A stretch of 64,000 nucleotides of DNA, from NCBI GenBank assembly GCA_929200255.1, contig CAKMYZ010000007.1, positions 80,408-144,407 on the forward strand, read 5' to 3'. This document shows, piece after piece, positions 55,141 to 63,897 of the stretch; position 1 is the stretch's first letter; each line of letters opens with the position of its first letter. The DNA is from an uncultured Alphaproteobacteria bacterium (GTDB lineage: Bacteria > Pseudomonadota > Alphaproteobacteria > Rhodobacterales > Rhodobacteraceae). Position numbers and translations under genes: made by a program. A model generated the notes under the pieces. That model was not told the origin of the DNA, made no database searches, and saw only the letters and a program-made list of their open reading frames with translations.

Positions 55141-56241
55141 TTAGGCATCCAAGGCGCGGCAATCTTCTGGCAACCATCCGATCTCGATCTGTTCGCCCGG
55201 TGTCAGCCGGCGTTGATCTGGTGCGTTGCGTGTCTTGACGACAAAGTCATCGGTTCCGGCAACCCGCAGGCGGGTGCGGAAGATATCGCCCATATAGATG
55301 AATTCCAGAACTTCGGCCTTCAGCGTATGCGCATCTGCGTGCAGGCGCTCGCGGTTGAACTCAACACGCTCTGGCCGGATCGATACTTTGGTCCGTTCTC
55401 CGATGTTGGAGACATTCACCGGCTTGGCGTCTATGATATCACCACTGTCAAGCTTTACCGTGCAAGTGTCGCCTTGCGTTTCTGTAACAATGCCTTCCAA
55501 CGTATTGTTTTCGCCTATAAATTGCGCAACAAAACTGTTGATAGGTGCCTCATAAAGCTCATCTGGCGGGGCCAGTTGCTGAATACGTCCTGCTTCGAAC
55601 ACGGCGACACGGTCACTCATTGTCAGGGCTTCGGTCTGGTCGTGGGTCACGTAGACAACGGTAATCCCCAGATCATGTGCAAGGCGCGTGATTTCAAACT
55701 GGAGGGTTTCACGCAGCTGTTTGTCAAGCGCGCCCAAAGGTTCGTCCATCAACACCAGTTCAGGCTCAAACACCAATGCGCGGGCCAGCGCGATCCGCTG
55801 CTGCTGACCGCCCGATAGCTGCGCGGGACGCCTGCCACCAAATGCGCCCATCTGCACCATATCAAGCGCGCGCTTTACCTTTGCCTCGCGGTCCGACTTG
55901 CCCATCTTGCGCACTTCCAGCGGGAAGGACAGGTTTTCGGCCACAGTCATATGCGGGAACAGGGCGTAGTTCTGAAAGACCATGCCAATGCCGCGTTTAT
56001 GGGGCGGGATATTATTGATCGGGTTACCGTCAAGGCGGATATCGCCGTGGGTGGCGGTTTCAAATCCGGCCAGCATCATCAGGCAGGTGGTTTTGCCAGA
56101 CCCTGACGGCCCGAGCATTGTCAAAAACTCGCCTTTGGGCATGGAAAGGTTGAGGTCTTTTACGACAAGCGTCTCGCCGTCATAACTTTTTTGCACACGT
56201 TCGAACTCGACAAATGCTCTTTCATCAGTGGCGGTGGCCAA
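55141..56241 (-). CDS. ABC transporter ATPase, PotA-like
   Basis: 366 residues from TTG 56241, chosen because AAGGAG (complement at 56250-56255) lies eight bases upstream; the longer ORF begins with a GTG at 56292 inside the intergenic gap. Walker A GPSGSGKTT, signature LSGGQQQRIALARAL, Walker B ELVLMDEPLGALD, H-loop VYVTHDQTEAL, and a C-terminal TOBE domain (VSIRPERVEFN). Powers the importer with the two permeases. Confidence 0.95.
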   Translation of the reverse strand: MATATDERAFVEFERVQKSYDGETLVVKDLNLSMPKGEFLTMLGPSGSGKTTCLMMLAGFETATHGDIRLDGNPINNIPPHKRGIGMVFQNYALFPHMTVAENLSFPLEVRKMGKSDREAKVKRALDMVQMGAFGGRRPAQLSGGQQQRIALARALVFEPELVLMDEPLGALDKQLRETLQFEITRLAHDLGITVVYVTHDQTEALTMSDRVAVFEAGRIQQLAPPDELYEAPINSFVAQFIGENNTLEGIVTETQGDTCTVKLDSGDIIDAKPVNVSNIGERTKVSIRPERVEFNRERLHADAHTLKAEVLEFIYMGDIFRTRLRVAGTDDFVVKTRNAPDQRRLTPGEQIEIGWLPEDCRALDA

Positions 56242-56310
56242 ATCGGCATCTCCTTGACGGCGCGGCAGCGTAACCGCAATTTTGCTTAACACACTAAAAC
56301 GGCCAGAGGT

Positions 56311-57087
56311 TCATGACGCAACCCCCAAGCGGTTCGACTCTTTCGATGGCCCAAACAACATGCCGAATTTGGGGTTGATGATCTTGACCCCGGCAAGGTG
56401 CAGCATGTGCCAGGCCAGCGCCTGATTGCTTGTGATCACAGGTACACCGGTTTTTTCTTCAGCCTTAACAATGATATCCAGACAGCGCAGGTTCGTGCAG
56501 GACACAACGATCGCATCGCAGGGGGCGGTGGCCGCAACCGTTTCGATCCCCGCCAGAATAGAGGCGGGCGTGATCCGTGCCACAACCGGGTCACTCTCTT
56601 CCTCAAAGGATCCAAAAGCGGCGATCTCAAACCCTGCATCCTTTAGCCGTTGGCGCATCCGCGCAGACACGTCGGCGACGTACGGCGTCACGAAACCCAA
56701 TTTGCGCGCACCCAACGCCTGTCCTGCGGCAATAATTGCAGATAGCGGGTTGGACACCTTGGCGTCAGGGCAGACCGTGTTGACGGCCTTTGCCACCTTG
56801 TCCGGTCCGATCACAGAGGCCGCTGAGGTGCAGCCGAACCCAATCGCATCAAAGGAAAGCGAGGGCGGCAGCAGCCGCGCCACGCCGGGAATATGGCCCA
56901 ACATCTGCGCAAGCGTATCGGGTCGTACTTGCGCGACCATCGGGATGCGGCTGATATAGAGCCCGATCCCGTCACCGGCGAATATCTGGCGGAACTCGTG
57001 TTCAATCGTTTCATCCGTCTCAAGCACGATCACGCCAAAATTGGCCCGCGTGCCAATCCCGCCATCTGTCTGAAAAGAAAGTTTCAT
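56311..57087 (-). CDS. Asp/Glu racemase superfamily enzyme (maleate isomerase/arylmalonate decarboxylase-like)
   Basis: 258 residues with the two-cysteine pattern of the family: GFGCTSAASVIG (about residue 110) and VVSCTNLRCLD (about residue 200). The second half-motif KLGFVTPYVADVSARMRQRL is also usual. Family reactions are cofactor-free racemisation, cis-trans isomerisation or decarboxylation of small acids, hydantoins included. The sequence does not tell which. The gene lies nine bases after the M24 gene and 69 bases ahead of the ATPase start. Confidence 0.85.
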   Translation of the reverse strand: MKLSFQTDGGIGTRANFGVIVLETDETIEHEFRQIFAGDGIGLYISRIPMVAQVRPDTLAQMLGHIPGVARLLPPSLSFDAIGFGCTSAASVIGPDKVAKAVNTVCPDAKVSNPLSAIIAAGQALGARKLGFVTPYVADVSARMRQRLKDAGFEIAAFGSFEEESDPVVARITPASILAGIETVAATAPCDAIVVSCTNLRCLDIIVKAEEKTGVPVITSNQALAWHMLHLAGVKIINPKFGMLFGPSKESNRLGVAS

Positions 57088-57096
57088 ACCATGGCC

Positions 57097-58263
57097 TCAG
57101 ATCACCGGCAGCTCTGGCGCGGCGCGGGTCGTCAACAGCTCTGCACCGGACGCCCGCACAAGGATGTTTTCCTCATGCACCATGATCCGCCCAGCACCAT
57201 ACGACAGCGAAGGTTCAATCGTCAGAACCATGTTTTCTGCAATGATGGTGTCGTCCCAGACGGCGTGCGAAGGCCATTCGGTCAGCTGCATGCCCAGCCC
57301 GTGCCCAAGACGCCCGACATCGCCGTCAGTATCGTAGAACTTGGAAATCCCCCCTTGCATGGCATGATAGAGATCGCAGCAGGTGGCACCGGGCTTTGCC
57401 GCGGCAATCCCGGCTTCTGTCGCCTGCCAGAGCACATCATACGCGCGGCGTGACGCGTCATCGGCAGTTCCAACAGCCCAGTTGCGATCAAAATCGCAGA
57501 AATACCCATCCCATGTCGCGCCTGTGTCCAACATCAGGATATCGCCGGTTTGCAGTGGGCGGTCAGTAGGGGGCGAAATGACATCGCGATACCCGCCCTG
57601 ATCGGCACCACCCACAAGGTAAGGCACATCATCGGCCCCTTGGCCCAGCGCTTCGCGACGGAACGCGCGAAAGACATCCTCAAGCGGCGTGCCCGCCTTT
57701 GCAAATGTGGGGACAGTGGCGAAAGTGGCAGAACCGATTGCACAAATATGCCGCAGCTTTGCAATCTCGGCCTGCGATTTCACCATACGAAGCCCGCGCA
57801 CGATACCCGTGCAGTCATTCCAACGCAGACCTGTAAGGCCCGCAGACAAACGCTCAAAATCATCCAGTGGCATCCTGAGATGCGTTTCGTCCCCTTTCAT
57901 CAGCCCAATGGAAGCCCCCGCCGCCGCGAAGGGTGATAGAAGATCGATGAGCAGGCTGATACCGTCGTCCTGCGGGGCAGGGGCGGCCCACGTGCGGATA
58001 TCATCCAGCCACGTCTTGCCCATCAGATCGGCGCCAATCTCAGGAATAATCGCAATCGGCTTGCCATCCGCTGGCAGGAATACGAACCACGGGCGGGTGG
58101 GGCTTTGCCAGAACAGTGTGTGAAAACCCGTGAAGTACCGCACCTCTGCTTCGGTTGTCAGCAACATGCCAGCAAGCCCGGGTTTGGCCATGGCGGCCTG
58201 TGCCTTGGTGGTGCGTGCTGCAAATTCTTCAATCGCAAAGCCGCGCCCGGGTGCGTTGGTCAT
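57097..58263 (-). CDS. M24-family metallohydrolase (Xaa-Pro peptidase/ectoine hydrolase-like)
   Basis: 388 residues: a creatinase-type N-terminal domain and a pita-bread catalytic domain. Unlike the creatinase in this operon it keeps all metal ligands: DTGATWDGYFCDFDRNW (two Asp), RLGHGLGMQLTEWPS (His), LTIEPSL (Glu) and VHEENILV (Glu). So it is a metal-dependent amidase or peptidase. DoeA-like ectoine hydrolases are in this group, but the N-terminus does not suggest ectoine. First gene of the operon. Confidence 0.85.
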   Translation of the reverse strand: MTNAPGRGFAIEEFAARTTKAQAAMAKPGLAGMLLTTEAEVRYFTGFHTLFWQSPTRPWFVFLPADGKPIAIIPEIGADLMGKTWLDDIRTWAAPAPQDDGISLLIDLLSPFAAAGASIGLMKGDETHLRMPLDDFERLSAGLTGLRWNDCTGIVRGLRMVKSQAEIAKLRHICAIGSATFATVPTFAKAGTPLEDVFRAFRREALGQGADDVPYLVGGADQGGYRDVISPPTDRPLQTGDILMLDTGATWDGYFCDFDRNWAVGTADDASRRAYDVLWQATEAGIAAAKPGATCCDLYHAMQGGISKFYDTDGDVGRLGHGLGMQLTEWPSHAVWDDTIIAENMVLTIEPSLSYGAGRIMVHEENILVRASGAELLTTRAAPELPVI

Positions 58264-58530
58264 ACGGCACCCCCAGGAAGCGGCAGGGCGGCTGCGACAA
58301 TGCGCTTGGTGCGGGCTTCTTGGAACTTAAGTTTGGGGTGCCTGTGCAGGTCGCGGCGCTGTTCTGCCAATCTGCCGTCAAAACCCAGCATTGCGCATCC
58401 TGTTTGTTTCCTTCAAGGGATGCTATCGCGGCCAAAGTGACAACGCTTATCGTCTCTGCCGCATTTACGCATAATTTTTCTCGCGACGGGGCGGTTTGGT
58501 GCAAGTTTCGATTACATTGCTGCAATTGCC
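58264..58530 (-). promoter_or_regulatory. Leader and promoter region of the creatinase/ABC operon
   Basis: 267 bases between the AsnC gene and the operon start, both on the minus strand. It is AT-rich near 58455-58545 and contains repeated GCAAT elements (58515-58532 region), which could be contact points of the AsnC regulator. I could not fix a promoter. Confidence 0.3.
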
Positions 58531-58995
58531 CTAAATTGGTATGCCGAGGCCCACCTTGGTCCGGTCCATCGCCACCGAGGTCCGAAACCGGCGCACATTG
58601 GAGTTTTCAAAGAACAGCCGGTGCGTCAACGCTTCAAAATCCTGCATATCCTTGGCGCAGCACACCAGAATAAAATCCGCGTCGCCTGTCACATAGTAAC
58701 ATTGCTGAACCTGCGGTTCCGCCTTGGCGCGTTTGCGGAAAAGATCAAGCTGTTGCAGGGTTTCCCGGTCGAGTTCGACCATGACAATAAAGGTCATTTT
58801 GTAGTCGAACTGGGTGGGGTCAAGGACCGCGATTTCCTTCTCGATCAGTTTTGACTGACGCAGCCGCTTTAGCCGGCGCTGCACCGATGGCACCGACAAG
58901 GCGCATTCATGGGCCAGTTGCTCTAAGCCGACCTTGCTGTCGCCCTGTAGTGTGCGCAGAATCGTTAGATCTGTGTCATCAAGTTGCGTGGGCAT
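58531..58995 (-). CDS. Lrp/AsnC-family transcriptional regulator
   Basis: 154 residues from ATG 58995 (MPTQLDDTDLTILRTLQ); the ORF reaches 59031. The N-terminal helix-turn-helix is LEQLAHECALSVPSVQRRLKRL; the C-terminal RAM effector domain has VQQCYYVTGDADFILVC. It lies between the operon it probably controls and the divergent ammonia-lyase-like gene, a classic position for a local regulator. Confidence 0.9.
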   Translation of the reverse strand: MPTQLDDTDLTILRTLQGDSKVGLEQLAHECALSVPSVQRRLKRLRQSKLIEKEIAVLDPTQFDYKMTFIVMVELDRETLQQLDLFRKRAKAEPQVQQCYYVTGDADFILVCCAKDMQDFEALTHRLFFENSNVRRFRTSVAMDRTKVGLGIPI

Positions 58996-59097
58996 GCGTA
59001 TATCCGGGTTTGCTATTGGGATGTTGTGCAAAAGATTATCGACAAATGTTGAAACGCTGCAATTAAATTTCGCACAGGCGCCTTAGTGTTCTGGACC

Positions 59098-60147
59098 ATG
59101 GAAAAAACTGACGATCTCAGCTTCGCCCCGGATTTCGCCGCAGCGCGCGCCTATTTTCGCACACGCCCGGACTATCAACCGACACCTCTTGTCACGTTGA
59201 AAGGGCCGTGTGGGTGTGATGTGCTGGCAAAGGATGAAACCAACCGTCTGGGATTGGGCGCATTCAAGGCGCTTGGTGCACCTTATGCGGTTGCCCGAAT
59301 TCTTGATCAAAGATGGCACGCCAAGACCGGCGCAAACCTGACGCCCGAGGCGACGCAAACCCCGGATGCGCAGGCATTTATTGCCGCACAGACCTTTGTT
59401 TGCGCCAGTGCGGGCAATCACGGGATAGGCGTGGCCTCTGGTGCGCGCGCGGCGGGGGCACAGGCGCGCATTCATCTGGCCGATACCGTACCAGAGAGTT
59501 TTGCCGACCGTTTGCGCGCAATTGGCGCGCACGTGGTGCGATCCGGTGCGATCTATGAGGATTGCGTTGCGGCAGCGACCAAAGATGCCGATGACGCAGG
59601 TGATATCCTGCTCGCTGATGGGACATGGCCCGGCTATACGACGTACCCCAAATGGGTTATGGAAGGGTACTGCGTTATCCCCGAAGAACTGCGCGAGGCG
59701 TTTGAGGCGTCCGGCCAATGGCCGACCCACGTTTACCTGCAAGCCGGTGTCGGTGGATTGGCCGCGGCAATGGCGCATATGATCCGGCTGAACTGGGCCG
59801 AACAACCCGAACTGATCGTGGTTGAACCAGATGTAGCGGCTTGCCTGCAAGCAAGCCACCTTGCAGGCAAAGCAAGCCGCGGAGAAGGCCCGGAATCGAT
59901 CATGGGCCGGCTTGACTGCAAGGAACCATCGATTGTTGCATGGGCTACCCTTGAACGCTGCGGTGTGCGCTATGCCACGCTGACAGAGGCTGAGGGTGTT
60001 GAGGCAGCTGAACAGGTGATGGCCTTGGGCATTCCCACGACCCCGTCGGGGGCTGCGGGCTTTGGTGCGCTCATCCAGGAAGACGCAAAGCGGTGGCAGG
60101 ACAAAACCTTCCAGCCCTTGGTTGTGATCTCAGAGCGCCCCGCCTAG
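59098..60147 (+). CDS. PLP-dependent diaminopropionate ammonia-lyase-like enzyme
   Basis: 349 residues of the fold II (threonine dehydratase) family. The PLP Lys is in RLGLGAFKALGAPYA (Lys57). FVCASAGNHGIGVASGARA and the phosphate-binding AGVGGLAAAM are present. The closest type is diaminopropionate ammonia-lyase, which is usually near 400 residues. ATG 59098 lacks a good ribosome site; the ORF extends to 59086. It diverges from the AsnC gene. Confidence 0.82.
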   Translation: MEKTDDLSFAPDFAAARAYFRTRPDYQPTPLVTLKGPCGCDVLAKDETNRLGLGAFKALGAPYAVARILDQRWHAKTGANLTPEATQTPDAQAFIAAQTFVCASAGNHGIGVASGARAAGAQARIHLADTVPESFADRLRAIGAHVVRSGAIYEDCVAAATKDADDAGDILLADGTWPGYTTYPKWVMEGYCVIPEELREAFEASGQWPTHVYLQAGVGGLAAAMAHMIRLNWAEQPELIVVEPDVAACLQASHLAGKASRGEGPESIMGRLDCKEPSIVAWATLERCGVRYATLTEAEGVEAAEQVMALGIPTTPSGAAGFGALIQEDAKRWQDKTFQPLVVISERPA

Positions 60148-60261
60148 CGCGATTGCCGGTGTCTGATTGACCCGTCAAATGTCGCTCAGTGACAGTTCGG
60201 AAGGGTACCGACAACTTAATCTGCAATGGACCGGGACGGTTTAGCTCAAAAGGGGCGGCAG

Positions 60262-60943
60262 ATGACGCAGATCAAACCATATTGACTAAACTATATTGGT
60301 GGTGCTTGGGTCGATGGCGGGGCTGGGCGCATTGACGTGACCGATCCGGCCACCGGTGAAAAGCTGGCCGAACATGCGTTGGCCGATGCCGCAGATGTGG
60401 ACCGCGCCGTACAGGCCGCGCGCCGGGTGCATCACTCGGGTGTCTTGACCGACATGCGCCCGATTGAACGGGGCCGCATGGTGCAGACAACGTAGTGCCT
60501 TGTGTGTTGGAATTGGGCGGGACATCCGCGGCAATCGTGCACGAAAGCCGACATGATGAATTGTTGGAACGAGCGGTTTGCATCGCCAAGTCACTTTCGG
60601 TCGGGCCGGGGATCGAACGGGATGAGACAGGTGCGCATATGGGCGCGATGGCCTCTGACGCGCAGCGTGATCGTGCGATTGGGATCATGAGGCCGAAGCG
60701 ATCGGGATTGCCAATGGCACGCCTTACGGTTTTGTGGGTGGCGTCTTCACCCGTGACCTTGACCAGGCCACACGGTCTGCACGCCAGATCAGGGCGGGGC
60801 AGGTCTTTGTGAACGAATGGTTTGCAGGTGGGGTCGAAACACCCTTTGGCGGCTTTGGCAAATCCGGTTACGGACGCGAAAAGGGGCGCGAGGCGCTTTG
60901 GAACTACGTGCAAACCAAAAACATCGCGATCCGGCTGTCATAG
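60262..60943 (+). pseudogene. Aldehyde dehydrogenase pseudogene
   Basis: Three fragments of one NAD(P)-aldehyde dehydrogenase in three frames over 682 bases; intact genes are about 1450. Fragment 1 from ATG 60262 has an in-frame TGA after seven codons, then reads YIGGAWVDGGAGRIDVTDP, and stops near 60495. Fragment 2 (frame of 60495) has VLELGGTSAAIVHESRHDE, which joins two normally distant segments, so the catalytic Cys region has been deleted. Fragment 3 (frame of 60734) is the C-terminus, VNEWFAGGVETPFGGFGKSG, ending 60943. Clearly non-functional. It lies 114 bases after the ammonia-lyase-like gene and may once have acted in the same pathway. Confidence 0.9.
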
Positions 60944-60996
60944 CGCGCACGACAGCTATATTGCGTGGCTGCCAATTTCGCTTTGTTTTGGGAAAT

Positions 60997-61071
60997 TGGC
61001 TCCGACGGTAGGGATCGAACCTACGACCAATTGATTAACAGTCAACTGCTCTACCGCTGAGCTACGTCGGA
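60997..61071 (-). tRNA. tRNA-Asn (GTT)
   Basis: 75 bases with CCA encoded. Minus-strand acceptor TCCGACG pairs with CGTCGGA; D arm GCTCAGCGGTAGAGC; anticodon loop CTGTTAA gives GTT; T arm GTAGGTTCGATCCCTAC. Confidence 0.97.
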
Positions 61072-61139
61072 ACACTCGCGCACCCTATAGCAACGCGATT
61101 CAGGGACGTCTAGTGGGTTTTGTGCAGAATTTCGGAAAC

Positions 61140-62069
61140 TTATGCGGGCGGGGTTTTGTCGGCGGGAATGCTGAATTCTGCCATCGCGGACAGGGCAGGG
61201 TGCGCTGTGATCTTGCCGCGGGTATGCAGGTCGATCAGATGGGCCAGCACGTTGCGCCCGGCGGCGGGCAAGAGGGCCGGTCGGACGTCATGATAGACGG
61301 CGCGCGTGATCTGTTCGACGCTCATAAGCCCGAGCCGCAGAGCCTCAAGAATCTGCGTCTCGCGCGCCCTGCGGTGGGTGATCAACCATTGCACACGTTC
61401 CATTGGGTCGTGAATTGGTGCGCCATGTCCGGGGTAGTAAACCGCGCTTTGCATGGCGGCGAGCGTGTCGCATGACGCCATGAAATCTGTCAGGTCACCA
61501 TCAGGCGGCGACACCAGAGAACTGGCCCAACCCATCACATGATCGCCAGTAAACATGGCGTCCCCCCATGCAAAGCAAAGGTGATTGCCAATATGGCCCG
61601 GGGTGTGGTGCGCCGTCACCTGACCCCAGTTTCCAGAAACCACTGCCCCATCGCCGATCGCTTCATCGGGCTGAAAGTCATGGTCGATGCCTTCGCCACC
61701 GCCAACCAAACCATCCTTTGCCAGTTGCGCCATGACCGGGCTGCGCCCTGCGCTGCTGCTACCGAAGGCAAGGATTGGCGCACCTGTGGCGGCGGCCAGC
61801 GGGCGGGCCAGGGGCGAATGGTCCAGGTGGCTATGGGTCAGCAGGATATGTTCAACGGGGCGGCCATCAATGGCCTGCAAGAGTGCGGCTAGATGGTTCT
61901 GATCTGCGGGGCCAGGATCAATAACCGCCAGTGCCTTCCGGCCAACCAGATAGGTATTGGTGCCCAGATAGGTCATCGGCGATGGGTTCGGGGCCAAAAC
62001 AACAGCCAGATCAGCAGCCAGCATCAGCGGCTGGCCCGCTAGGGGAGCAAATTCGTGCGTATGGGTCAT
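61140..62069 (-). CDS. MBL-fold metallo-hydrolase
   Basis: 309 residues, LACTB2/glyoxalase II-like. The zinc motif is LLTHSHLDHSPLA (HxHxDH), with the third His in VTAHHTPGHIGNH and the Asp in MFTGDHVMGW. A C-terminal winged-helix-like extension (ARETQILEALRLGLMSVEQ) is typical of LACTB2. The substrate is unknown. Divergent from the kinase gene, 44 bases apart. Confidence 0.88.
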   Translation of the reverse strand: MTHTHEFAPLAGQPLMLAADLAVVLAPNPSPMTYLGTNTYLVGRKALAVIDPGPADQNHLAALLQAIDGRPVEHILLTHSHLDHSPLARPLAAATGAPILAFGSSSAGRSPVMAQLAKDGLVGGGEGIDHDFQPDEAIGDGAVVSGNWGQVTAHHTPGHIGNHLCFAWGDAMFTGDHVMGWASSLVSPPDGDLTDFMASCDTLAAMQSAVYYPGHGAPIHDPMERVQWLITHRRARETQILEALRLGLMSVEQITRAVYHDVRPALLPAAGRNVLAHLIDLHTRGKITAHPALSAMAEFSIPADKTPPA

Positions 62070-62113
62070 GATCTGTGCTTTGCCTTTGGTCCGGTCGCAG
62101 ATAGCGTGGGGGC

Positions 62114-63433
62114 ATGTTTTTTCGATGGCTCAAAAATTACATGCCGCGCGGGATCTACGCGCGCGCCGCACTCATTCTGGTTTTGCCGGTGTTGCTGCTG
62201 CAATTGCTGGTCTCTGTGGTGTTCATTCAGCGCCACTTTGACGGGGTCACGCGGTTGATGACAAGTGCGGTGAACATCGAATTGCGGTTTTTGGTGGCAA
62301 CGGCCAACCAGGCCGACACCATACAAGAGGCGCAAGTGGCGATTGCCAAACTGGGTGGGCCGCTGGAAATTGACACGACGTTGCCGTCTGGTGATGTCAT
62401 CGCAGACGACATCGTCCCGCTTCAGGACCTCACCGGGAATACTGTCATCGCCATTCTGCGCGAAGGGTTATCGGGCATTCAGGCGGTCTCACTCGCCGAC
62501 CGCCGCCGCGTCGCCGTCTGGGTCGAGACACGCCATGGCCCCCTTAAGATGGATCTTAGCCGCAGGCGTGTGTCGGCCTCCAACCCGCATCAGCTTTTGG
62601 TGATTATGGTTGTGCTTGGTGCATTGATGACGGCCGTCGCCTACGCGTTCTTGCGCAATCAGCTGCGGCCGATCAAACGCATGGCGCGCGCGGCTGCGGA
62701 TTATGGCAAGGGCCGTATCACCCCGTTCACGCCAACCGGTGCAGTTGAGGTGCGTGCGGCAGGTATGGCGTTTCTGGATATGCGCAACCGGATCGAGCGC
62801 CAGTCGCAAAGCCGGACCATGATGCTATCGGGTGTCAGCCATGACCTGCGCACCCCGCTGACGCGGATGCGTCTGGGGTTGTCGATGCTGGACCCGGCAG
62901 ATGCCGCACCGCTGGCGCGTGATGTGGATGACATGGAGCATCTGCTGAACGCCTTTCTTGACTTCGCCCGCAGTGACGCTGGGGACAGTCTGGAGGAATC
63001 GGTGCCTGCGGACCTGCTGCAAGCGGTCTATGATGATGCGCGGCGGATGAAGCAGAATGTGAGCCTCGGTGAGATGCAAGGCCCGCGTGATCCGGTGAAC
63101 CTGCGCCCGATGGCCATTCGCCGTGCGCTGGATAACCTGATTGGCAATGCATTGCGCTATGGCACCAAGGCAGAAATCGGGGTCAGCGTGACCGACCGTG
63201 CCGTGCGATTCTGGGTCGAAGATGACGGCCCGGGCATTCCGCCTGATCGCTATGAAGAGGCGCTGAGCCCCTTTGTGCGCCTTGACCCAGCACGCAATCA
63301 GGACAAGGGCAGCGGTGTTGGTTTGGGGCTATCGATTGTCGCTGATATCGCGCGCACCCATGGGGGCGTTTTGCGCCTGAGCGAAAGCGACAGGCTGGGT
63401 GGTTTGAAGGCTGAGCTGGTTCTTGCCCGCTGA
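62114..63433 (+). CDS. EnvZ-like sensor histidine kinase
   Basis: 439 residues: helix 1 (about 15-37), a periplasmic sensor of ~115 residues, helix 2 (about 160-178), HAMP linker, the dimerisation/phosphoacceptor box GVSHDLRTPLTRMR, and the ATPase motifs NLIGNALRYG, VEDDGPGIP and GSGVGLGLSIV. No response regulator gene is seen in the window; a partner may lie beyond the edge or elsewhere. Confidence 0.93.
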   Translation: MFFRWLKNYMPRGIYARAALILVLPVLLLQLLVSVVFIQRHFDGVTRLMTSAVNIELRFLVATANQADTIQEAQVAIAKLGGPLEIDTTLPSGDVIADDIVPLQDLTGNTVIAILREGLSGIQAVSLADRRRVAVWVETRHGPLKMDLSRRRVSASNPHQLLVIMVVLGALMTAVAYAFLRNQLRPIKRMARAAADYGKGRITPFTPTGAVEVRAAGMAFLDMRNRIERQSQSRTMMLSGVSHDLRTPLTRMRLGLSMLDPADAAPLARDVDDMEHLLNAFLDFARSDAGDSLEESVPADLLQAVYDDARRMKQNVSLGEMQGPRDPVNLRPMAIRRALDNLIGNALRYGTKAEIGVSVTDRAVRFWVEDDGPGIPPDRYEEALSPFVRLDPARNQDKGSGVGLGLSIVADIARTHGGVLRLSESDRLGGLKAELVLAR

Positions 63434-63777
63434 CTTTTGCCGCAAAGACAGTCGATGCCTTGTGACGCCCCGTTCAAACCCGCCCCTTGACGCCCTTGCG
63501 GTGCAACTCTGATTCTGTGCTACACCGTTCGTAAAGGGCCAAGACAAAGAGGTTCTTTGACAAAGCGCTGTCATCAGGCGGCGCAGGCCGCTCATGTCAG
63601 GTTAGGGTTACCGGCTTTCGTTCAAGAGGTCCTCGAAGGTCCTACGATCTGGTGATGTCGATGGGTATTCGAAACTCTGGGGAACGACGGTGCGTTAAAG
63701 TAGTGGTCGGATGGCAGGGTAGGCATAGGAAAATTTTTGGGGACTGCGGGCCCCCACAGGAGGGAATTGGCGGAAGA

Positions 63778-63828
63778 TGTTGCAACCAAGTAGAAATGTC
63801 ACCGGCTTTGCAAAGCAGAAGTGTCACC
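63778..63828 (+). mobile_element. Possible insertion-sequence end (remnant)
   Basis: TGTTGCAACCAAGT (63778-63791) is followed by AGAAATGTCACC (63792-63803) and AGAAGTGTCACC (63817-63828), a 12-base direct repeat with one mismatch at a 25-base period, with the palindrome GCTTTGCAAAGC (63805-63816) between. Reiterated TGTCACC elements behind a TGT terminus are typical of IS21/IS481-type ends. No transposase frame is seen before the window ends. Confidence 0.35.
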
Positions 63829-63844
63829 ACCGGGCGCGACGGGA

Positions 63845-63897
63845 GCAAGGCTTAGCAGCCCTGAGACCTCAGATATCGCAGGGCTGAAAAGCCTTGC
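63845..63897. repeat. Long interrupted inverted repeat
   Basis: GCAAGGCTT (63845-63853) pairs with AAGCCTTGC (63889-63897), then after a two-base internal loop CAGCCCTG (63856-63863) pairs with CAGGGCTG (63879-63886), closing on a 15-base loop. Seventeen base pairs in all. It could be a structured RNA or part of the neighbouring mobile-element remnant. Confidence 0.6.

Noticed and set aside
59846..59878. Repeated GCAAGC/GCAGGCAAAGCAAGCC elements
   Set aside because: Short repetition inside the coding sequence of the ammonia-lyase-like gene; the protein reads normally through it, and it is not a CRISPR or regulatory array.
56311..60147. Ectoine degradation cluster (doe/eut genes)
   Set aside because: An M24 enzyme, racemase-like gene, AsnC regulator and fold II PLP enzyme recall that cluster, but there is no deacetylase, cyclodeaminase or ectoine importer, and the M24 N-terminus is not DoeA-like; creatinase and PotABCD-type genes point elsewhere.
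63652..63855. 67-codon plus-strand frame in the right-end region
   Set aside because: It runs through the repeat elements, has no ribosome site and no coding character.
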